Assembly: GCA_036845225.1 (NCBI GenBank) | Contig: DAIUEJ010000046.1 | Location: forward strand, 1 to 19,952 | Reading direction: 5' to 3' | Length of the DNA: 19,952 nt | DNA from: FEN-680 sp036845225 | GTDB lineage: Bacteria; Actinomycetota; Geothermincolia; Fen-727; Anoxymicrobiaceae | Shown here: piece after piece, positions 15,141 to 19,952 of the stretch | Layout of the letters: each line of letters begins with the position of its first letter | Position numbering within the stretch: the first letter of the stretch is position 1 | The notes under the pieces: generated by a model | Seen by the model: the letters and a program-made list of their open reading frames with translations, nothing else | Told to the model about the DNA's origin: nothing | The model's database searches: none | Made by a program: the position numbers and the translations under genes

Positions 15141-16341
15141 AAGGTGGGAGTGTTGCCGCCAGCGTGAACTGCCCGTTCTCGACCCTCAGCATCACTGCGC
15201 CCCTCACGGGGTCCCGCGAGTGAGCTGTGAACCGCATCGAACCTGTTACCCCCGAGAACTCCCTCACCTTCAGCAGCGACTCATCGAGTGCCTTGGGCAA
15301 TCCTTCGGGGATTTGAGAAGTGAGCATGCTTGTGGTCTCGAAGCCCTTCCGCACCAGCCCGACCGCGTCGTAGGAGAGCGCAGCCACGTCGTCAGGTGTC
15401 GCTCCCTGGTATGCCGCCATGTAGGTCTCGACGAAATGCTGAGTCAACTGGTTGGTCGACTGGGGAGAGTACATGTTGAAGACGAACGAGCTCTCGATCG
15501 CCATGCCCGACTCGTCGATCACGTCGGGGCTGCTCCACCCGTTGCTCCCGATGACCTGCGCGGCGATGCCGGCGGTCTTGACCTGCTGGAGCAGGTCCGG
15601 TACGTCGCTGTAGTAGGCTGGCACGAACAGCACGTCCGGCGCGGCCTTCTGGATTCTGGTGACCTGTGGCGTGACGTCCTTGTCGCCTCCCTTGAAAGAC
15701 TCGAAGGCGACCACCGTGCCCCCGGCTCGCTTGAAGCTCCTCGCGAAATCATCCGCCTGGGTCTGGAGGACGTCGGCGGTCCGGTCGTACAGCACCGCGG
15801 CTTTCACGGCGCCCAGTCCCTCTTTCGCGAACTGCGCCGTTCGCTCACCCTCGTACGACGCGGTCACGCACATCCTGAACACGAACTTCTTAGGTTTACC
15901 GGACGCGTCCATCGTGGTCTTCGGGCTGGTGGACCAGGGGGTCACCATGACGACGCCGCTCTTCTCGGCCTCGGCCGCCGCGGGGACCGCGTTCGATGTC
16001 GCGTTCGGTCCGACGACAGCATAGACTCCATCCTTGTCGATGAGCTCACGGGTGAGGGCGGCAGCGCGCTTTGGATCGTTCTCGCAGTCCTTGACCACCA
16101 GCTCGACCTTCAGCTGCCGGCCTGTTGCCGGTCCGATGCCGCCGGCGTCGTTTATCTCGTTGACTGCAAGGGTCGCGCCGTTCTTGCAGGACTCTCCGAC
16201 GGACGGTATGCTCCCGGTCAGCTCGGCGACGACGCCGATCTTGAACACGGTTGGCGCCGGGCTGCCACCGCATCCCGCGAGACTGGCGAAGCAGAGGCCG
16301 ATCAGGACACAGGCGGCGGCTGCCGCTGCCGCTCTTCTCAT
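15139..16341 (-). CDS. ABC-type branched-chain amino acid (LivJ-like) substrate-binding lipoprotein
   Basis: 400 residues. The signal peptide MRRAAAAAAACVLIGLCFAS ends in the lipobox LAGC, with the lipid-bearing Cys at residue 24. The mature part has the Peripla_BP_6 pattern: FKIGVVAELTGSIPSVGES, NGATLAVNEINDAGGI, and the later YDAVGLVRKGFE. These proteins deliver branched-chain amino acids, amides, urea or aromatic acids to an ABC importer. No permease or ATPase gene is next to it, so it is an orphan in this window. The start at 16341 is chosen because AAGGAG lies 5 bases upstream and because it gives a proper signal peptide; an upstream in-frame ATG at 16383 would not. Confidence 0.93.
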   Translation of the reverse strand: MRRAAAAAAACVLIGLCFASLAGCGGSPAPTVFKIGVVAELTGSIPSVGESCKNGATLAVNEINDAGGIGPATGRQLKVELVVKDCENDPKRAAALTRELIDKDGVYAVVGPNATSNAVPAAAEAEKSGVVMVTPWSTSPKTTMDASGKPKKFVFRMCVTASYEGERTAQFAKEGLGAVKAAVLYDRTADVLQTQADDFARSFKRAGGTVVAFESFKGGDKDVTPQVTRIQKAAPDVLFVPAYYSDVPDLLQQVKTAGIAAQVIGSNGWSSPDVIDESGMAIESSFVFNMYSPQSTNQLTQHFVETYMAAYQGATPDDVAALSYDAVGLVRKGFETTSMLTSQIPEGLPKALDESLLKVREFSGVTGSMRFTAHSRDPVRGAVMLRVENGQFTLAATLPP

Positions 16342-16388
16342 GGCAGCTCCTTCGTTATTGAGTGAGCGCCTGTATCTTACCATTCCCG

Positions 16389-16487
16389 AAACGCACCACT
16401 GGGGTCAGGCACCGGTGGTGCATTATAGAGGTCTGCTGTCGTATACACAGAAACGCACCACCGGTGCCTGACCCCAGTGGTGCGTTT
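16389..16487. repeat. Paired hairpin repeat, AATGCACCAC-stem subfamily, copy 2
   Basis: Inverted arms at 16389-16424 and 16451-16487 carry the core GGGGTCAGGCACC between AACGCACCAC and GTGGTGCATT type stems. The spacer keeps AGAGG, four bases, CTGTCG as in the copy at 5707-5808. It lies between divergent genes. TAGAAT (16493-16498) just outside the right arm could be a -10 for the acyl-CoA dehydrogenase gene, with CTGACC inside the repeat (16468-16473) as a poor -35 at 19 bases. Confidence 0.92.
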
Positions 16488-16539
16488 GGCGATAGAATAG
16501 CGGGCGCCAGGAAAACGCAAATACAGCCAGGAGGCTACT

Positions 16540-17685
16540 TTGGACTTCGAACTCACCGACAGGCAGAAGACCATTCAGCAGGAGGCCATGGCCTTCTGCG
16601 CACGCGAGTGCCCGCCCGAGTTCGAGGCGGAGCTCGACCGCACCGGCGAGTTTCCAGCCGACCTCTACAAGAAGATGGCGGACAGCGGCCTGCTGGGCGT
16701 GCCGTTCCCGGGTGAGTACGGAGGGTCGGACGGTGACATCCTCGACGTCGTCCTGGTCGCTGAACAGCTCGCCTCCAGCAGCAACACCGCGGTCAACCTC
16801 TTCCTGGTGCCCGTTGTCTTCGGCGGCATGATGCTCTATCTCGCCGGCAACGACAGCCAGAAGAGCGAGCTCCTTCCCCGGCTCGTGAAAGGCGAGCTCA
16901 AGTTCTCGTTCGCGCTCACTGAGCCCGGGGCGGGGTCGGACGCCCGCTCGATCAAGACCACCGCCGTCGAACGCGACGGCACCCTCGTCGTGTCGGGCAC
17001 GAAGTACTGGACCACCGGCGCCACGGTCGCGAACTACATCATCGTCGTCTGCATCACGGAGCCGGCGGCCGACCCGTCCCTCGGGATGAGCGTGCTGTTG
17101 GTGCCCGGCGATGCGGTCGGTCTCACGGTCACCCCCCTGCCCAAGCTCGCCGCCGGCGCCTTCCCCTCCTGCGAGGTCGTGCTGGACGAGGTCAGCGTGC
17201 CCATGGAGAACGTGGTCGGGGGCCCGGAATACCTCAACCAGGGCTGGGGCCAACTTCTCAAGACGGCCGACCTCGAGAGGCTGTGCCTCGCCGCATCGTG
17301 CGTGGGAGGCGCCGAGACGATAATCGCCGAGTGCACGGAGTTCGCCAAGGAGAGGGAGCAATTCGGCCGTCCCATCATCAAGTTCCAGGCGATGCAGCAC
17401 ACGCTGGCCGACATGGCCACGAGGGTGGACGCGATGAGGTGGATGACCTACCACGCGGCATGGCTCAAAGCGAGCGGGCGCGACTCCTTCAAGGAGATCT
17501 GCATGGCCAAGCTCTTCTGCTCGGAAGCGCTGGTGGAGCTCGCGAAGAAGGGCATGCAGGTCTTCGGCGGCAGGGGATACTCGAAGGACTACGCCATGCA
17601 GAGGTACCTGCGCGAGAGCTACCTCTCGCTGTACGCGGGCGGGACGTCCGAGATACAGCGGAGCATCATAGCGAGGTTTCTATGA
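16540..17685 (+). CDS. Acyl-CoA dehydrogenase, isovaleryl-CoA-dehydrogenase type
   Basis: 381 residues, the usual length. The flavoenzyme removes two hydrogens from an acyl-CoA and passes electrons to electron-transfer flavoprotein. ALTEPGAGSD (125-134) is the first family signature, KEREQFGRPI (270-279) is the FAD/substrate region, and VFGGRGYSKDYAMQRYLRES plus YAGGTSEIQR close the fold. The C-terminal position that carries the catalytic Glu in medium-chain enzymes is Ala here. Instead DLERL (244-248) has E246 where isovaleryl- and long-chain-type enzymes place the base. A branched-chain or related substrate is therefore likely but not proven. TTG start with AGGAGG (16529-16534) 5 bases upstream. 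The last codons overlap the ATG of the next gene by 4 bases. Confidence 0.92.
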   Translation: MDFELTDRQKTIQQEAMAFCARECPPEFEAELDRTGEFPADLYKKMADSGLLGVPFPGEYGGSDGDILDVVLVAEQLASSSNTAVNLFLVPVVFGGMMLYLAGNDSQKSELLPRLVKGELKFSFALTEPGAGSDARSIKTTAVERDGTLVVSGTKYWTTGATVANYIIVVCITEPAADPSLGMSVLLVPGDAVGLTVTPLPKLAAGAFPSCEVVLDEVSVPMENVVGGPEYLNQGWGQLLKTADLERLCLAASCVGGAETIIAECTEFAKEREQFGRPIIKFQAMQHTLADMATRVDAMRWMTYHAAWLKASGRDSFKEICMAKLFCSEALVELAKKGMQVFGGRGYSKDYAMQRYLRESYLSLYAGGTSEIQRSIIARFL

Positions 17686-18068
17686 ACGCTGAAGAAGAGC
17701 TGGAAGGATTCTGCAAACGGTGGCTCGCGGCCTGGACCGGCAACGACCCGGCGGGGCTGCTCGACTTCTATGCCGGCGACGCGTTCTACTCCGACCCGGC
17801 GGTAAGGGACGGGCTGCGGGGGCGCGACGAGATGGCACGCTATTTCGAGAAGCTCCTGGCGGCAAACCCGGACTGGAAGTGGGAGGTCCGCGAGGTCTTG
17901 CCGACCGCGAAGGGCTGCACCCTCAAGTGGCACGCGATCATCCCGGTGGGTGACGCCGTGGTGGAAGAGGACGGCGTCGACATCGTCGAGATCGAGGACT
18001 GGAAGATAACCCGGAACGAGGTCTACTTCGACCGCGCCGGGTTGCTCAAAGCGCTGCTGGGCAGTTAG
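17682..18068 (+). CDS. SnoaL-like (nuclear transport factor 2 fold) protein
   Basis: 128 residues, a single NTF2-like/SnoaL-type domain: FCKRWLAAWTGNDPAGLLDF, then YSDPAVRDGLRGRDEM, and a C-terminal strand region with VDIVEIEDWKITRNEVYFD. These small cone-shaped barrels bind hydrophobic or polyketide-like ligands and sometimes act as isomerases, hydrolases or cyclases. No catalytic residue can be named safely. Its ATG overlaps the acyl-CoA dehydrogenase stop codon as ATGA, so the two are translationally coupled and probably work on the same pathway. Confidence 0.85.
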   Translation: MNAEEELEGFCKRWLAAWTGNDPAGLLDFYAGDAFYSDPAVRDGLRGRDEMARYFEKLLAANPDWKWEVREVLPTAKGCTLKWHAIIPVGDAVVEEDGVDIVEIEDWKITRNEVYFDRAGLLKALLGS

Positions 18069-18101
18069 TCCCGGCCGTCTACCGGCAGCCCCGCGGGCGC
18101 A

Positions 18102-18110
18102 TGCTATAAT
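18102..18110 (+). promoter_or_regulatory. Extended -10 promoter for the receiver-domain gene
   Basis: TGCTATAAT combines a perfect TATAAT (18105-18110) with the TGn extension; the -35 region (CCGGCA, 18082-18087) is poor, which fits an extended -10 promoter. It lies about 35 bases before the ATG. Confidence 0.65.
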
Positions 18111-18144
18111 CGAGGGGCGGCGACTGGAGGGGAGGCTGGGTCTC

Positions 18145-18543
18145 ATGGAAGTGGAAGGGCGTCCGGTCCGCATACTCCTGGTTGACGACGACAAGAACAT
18201 GGTCGCGTCCATGCGCACGTTCCTCAAGCGCACCGGGTACGAAGTCCTCGAAGCATACGAAGGCCTGGGCGCGCTCGAGATCGCTACCAGAGAGAACCCC
18301 GACGTAGTCATCCTCGATATCGAGATGCCCGGGATAAAGGGTGCCGAGGTCGTCAACCGGCTTCGCGCGGACCCCCGGACCGAGGACATGCCCGTCATCT
18401 TCCTCACCGCGAGGGTCGACCTCGACGCGATGGAGGAGACGTACGAAGAGGAAGCCCAGGGCTATCTGCTGAAGCCCCTCTCGACCGGGGACCTCTTACA
18501 GAAGATCGAAGAAGTGCTGGGCATCGCGCCATCTGGTATCTAG
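18145..18543 (+). CDS. Stand-alone response regulator receiver domain (CheY-like)
   Basis: 132 residues made only of a receiver domain. The acidic cluster D14-D16, the phosphorylated D58 (in VVILDIEMPG), T88 and K110 (in YLLKPLS) are all present, so it should be phosphorylatable. There is no output domain and no histidine kinase nearby, so it probably acts through protein contacts, like CheY or the single-domain regulators of sporulation and motility. A purine-rich site (GGAGGGGAGG) precedes the ATG, and an extended -10 promoter lies upstream, so it is an independent transcription unit. Confidence 0.92.
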   Translation: MEVEGRPVRILLVDDDKNMVASMRTFLKRTGYEVLEAYEGLGALEIATRENPDVVILDIEMPGIKGAEVVNRLRADPRTEDMPVIFLTARVDLDAMEETYEEEAQGYLLKPLSTGDLLQKIEEVLGIAPSGI

Positions 18544-18562
18544 CCGCGGCAAGCAAAGCACA

Positions 18563-18588
18563 GGGGTCAGGCACCGTCCACTTTTCTG
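18563..18588. repeat. Solitary half of a GGGGTCAGGCACC repeat
   Basis: GGGGTCAGGCACC followed by GTCCACTTTTCTG, with no matching left stem. It looks like a decayed or partial element and lies between two convergent genes (ends at 18543 and 18612). Confidence 0.55.
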
Positions 18589-18611
18589 TTCACCATTTCC
18601 GTCGCGTCCCG

Positions 18612-19724
18612 CTACTGGACTTCCACGACCGTGTACGACTGCGTCCCCAGGCCGATGCTCTCGGCGTACGCCAGGCCCGCCTGCCAGCTCGTGCCGGGGT
18701 GGATGCTGCCGAACTTGTCGTCCCCTGCCTTGAGCCCCCGGCCCTCCAGGATGCTGGCCGCGTTAACCTGCGCGGCGTTCACGAGGTCCGTGCACGCCCT
18801 GTCGAGCGTGACCGGGTCGGCGGAAGCCGCGAGCCCGATGTCGGAGACGATAGCGGTGTCGTTGTACCCCCAGCAGTCGCAGAACGGCGAGACGTCCGTG
18901 ATGAGGCTCGCGTGGAGGCAGGGCCTGTCCTTGACCACCGCGAAGGCGTACTCGGCGATCTTCTCGGCCGCGTTGGCGGCTGATTCATCGAACACCGCCT
19001 GCGCCGCCCCGTACTGGCACATGGCGATGCACTGTCCGCAGCCGATGCACTTGTCGTAGGCGATCATTGCCTGCTTCTCCGGGCTCCAGAAGATTGCCTG
19101 CTGAGGGCAGGACTCGACACAGATGCCGCACGAGACGCACTTCTCCTGGTCCATCTTGGGCTTCGATGTCGAGTGCATGAACAGCTTTCCGCCGCGGGCG
19201 GCACAGCCCATCCCCAGGTTCTTGATGGCGCCGCCGATGCCGGTGAGCTCATGCCCCTTGAAGTGGCTGAGGGTGATGAGGATATCCGCGTCGGCTACGG
19301 CGGAGGCGATCTTTGCGCTCTGGCAGTGCTTGAGGTCGACCTCTACCTCGCGGAATTCCGTTCCCTTGAGGCCGTCGGCGATGACGACGTCGCAGCCGAC
19401 CGTCAGCCGGTTGAACCCGTTGCCGGACGCGGCCGCGAGGTGGTCGACCGCGTTCGACCTGCCGCCGGTATAGAGGCTGTTGGTGTCTGTGAGGAACGGC
19501 TTCCCGCCGGCGTCCTTGATCATCGCGACGACCTTCGCGGCGTAGTTGGGCCTGATGAACGCGAGGTTCCCGGGCTCCCCGAAGTGCAGCTTCACTGCCA
19601 CGAACTTCTTCTTGAGGTCGAGCGCTTCAAAGCCCGCCTTCATGATGACCGAGCCGAGCTTGTCCGTGAGGGAGTGCCGCGGCCTGGCGTGCATGTTCGC
19701 GAGAAAGACTTCCGACTCTTGCAT
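18612..19724 (-). CDS. DUF362 protein with two 4Fe-4S ferredoxin motifs
   Basis: 370 residues. The N-terminal part, VAVKLHFGEPGNLAFIRP (42-59), DADILITLSHFKGHELTG (145-162) and the glycine-rich GIGGAIKNLGMGCAARGGK (162-180), is the DUF362 pattern. A bacterial-type ferredoxin module is inserted at about 191-240: CVSCGICVESCP (C196, C199, C202, C206) and CIGCGQCIAMC (C226, C229, C232, C236), which should hold two 4Fe-4S clusters. The C-terminal half returns to DUF362 features. Such proteins are common in anaerobes and are presumed electron carriers or reductase components; no partner is known. An AGGGGTG site precedes the ATG. It is convergent with the receiver gene. Confidence 0.92.
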   Translation of the reverse strand: MQESEVFLANMHARPRHSLTDKLGSVIMKAGFEALDLKKKFVAVKLHFGEPGNLAFIRPNYAAKVVAMIKDAGGKPFLTDTNSLYTGGRSNAVDHLAAASGNGFNRLTVGCDVVIADGLKGTEFREVEVDLKHCQSAKIASAVADADILITLSHFKGHELTGIGGAIKNLGMGCAARGGKLFMHSTSKPKMDQEKCVSCGICVESCPQQAIFWSPEKQAMIAYDKCIGCGQCIAMCQYGAAQAVFDESAANAAEKIAEYAFAVVKDRPCLHASLITDVSPFCDCWGYNDTAIVSDIGLAASADPVTLDRACTDLVNAAQVNAASILEGRGLKAGDDKFGSIHPGTSWQAGLAYAESIGLGTQSYTVVEVQ

Positions 19725-19805
19725 TTGTCACCCCTGTCCTAAAGGTAGTCGTCGCTCTCCTTGACTTCCCTGAAAGCCCGCCTGAAGAATGCTACCACGA
19801 CGTAT

Positions 19806-19913
19806 TGAAAAAGGGGGGTCAGGCACTTTTTCATCATATTGTTTCAACCTCTTCGGGGCGAACATCCGGCTGTGAAAAAAAGGCTGAGAAAGTGCCTGAC
19901 CCCCCTTTTTTCA
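19806..19913. repeat. Paired hairpin repeat, TGAAAAAG-stem subfamily
   Basis: Inverted arms at 19806-19833 and 19885-19913. TGAAAAAG and CTTTTTCA flank the core GGGGGTCAGGCA, the same layout as the other repeats with an unrelated stem. The spacer contains a further A-rich run (19873-19881). Confidence 0.85.
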
Positions 19914-19923
19914 GGGATACAAT

Positions 19924-19952
19924 GCAAGAAAAAGGTTTGACCCCTATTTTGC
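19924..19952. repeat. Hairpin repeat, GCAAAAT-type, running to the window end
   Basis: GCAAGAAAAAGGTTTGACCC then CTATTTTGC. On the complement the core is AGGGGTCAAACC between a GCAAAAT-type start and a TTCTTGC end. It may be cut off by the window edge. Confidence 0.55.

Overview
The window is a GC-rich bacterial contig whose codon choice strongly favours C or G at third positions. Several genes start with TTG or GTG behind strong Shine-Dalgarno sequences. The proteins (membrane-anchored HtrA protease with a proline-rich N-terminus, LivJ-type lipoprotein, MMPL/RND exporter, acyl-CoA dehydrogenase, CoA-transferase fused to GNAT, several TetR-type regulators) fit an uncultured actinobacterial or similar anaerobic to facultative lineage assembled from a metagenome. 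That placement is inference: there is no rRNA or other taxonomic marker here. A run of exactly 100 Ns (1149-1248) shows that this is a scaffold.

Layout. 52-1270 (minus): an iron-sulfur CDGSH/4Fe-4S/CDGSH protein and a small membrane protein interrupted by the N gap. 1406-3295 (plus): acetyl-CoA hydrolase/CoA-transferase fused to a GNAT domain. 3571-4896 (plus): HtrA protease. 5086-6792 (plus): TetR regulator followed by an unrecognised membrane protein. 6936-8984 (minus): an operon of a MerR-TetR double-DNA-binding regulator, an acetoacetate-decarboxylase-family enzyme and a PaaI-type thioesterase. It is read divergently from 9216-10400 (plus), an uroporphyrinogen-decarboxylase-family protein whose first 41 or so residues look like a thiolase. 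10604-15087 (plus): three membrane proteins (flippase-like, zinc-ribbon membrane protein, MMPL/HAE3-type exporter). 15139-16341 (minus): an orphan branched-chain-amino-acid-type binding lipoprotein. 16540-18068 (plus): an isovaleryl-type acyl-CoA dehydrogenase overlapping a SnoaL-like protein. 18145-18543 (plus): a stand-alone receiver domain. 18612-19724 (minus): a DUF362 ferredoxin-like protein.

The most striking non-coding signal is a family of hairpin repeats at nine intergenic places. All carry a near-constant core, GGGGTCAGGCACC or close variants, but the stems around it differ completely between subfamilies and still pair. Many of these elements start on or next to stop codons, one appears to be inserted inside another, and two subfamilies have their own conserved spacer. 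They look like REP/MITE-type mobile elements that may double as terminators. No transposase gene is present in the window.

Metabolically, the CoA-transferase, acyl-CoA dehydrogenase, thioesterase and decarboxylase-family enzymes suggest organic-acid or fatty/branched-chain acyl-CoA turnover, with two TetR-type regulators probably sensing a related ligand. This link is inferred from neighbourhood only.
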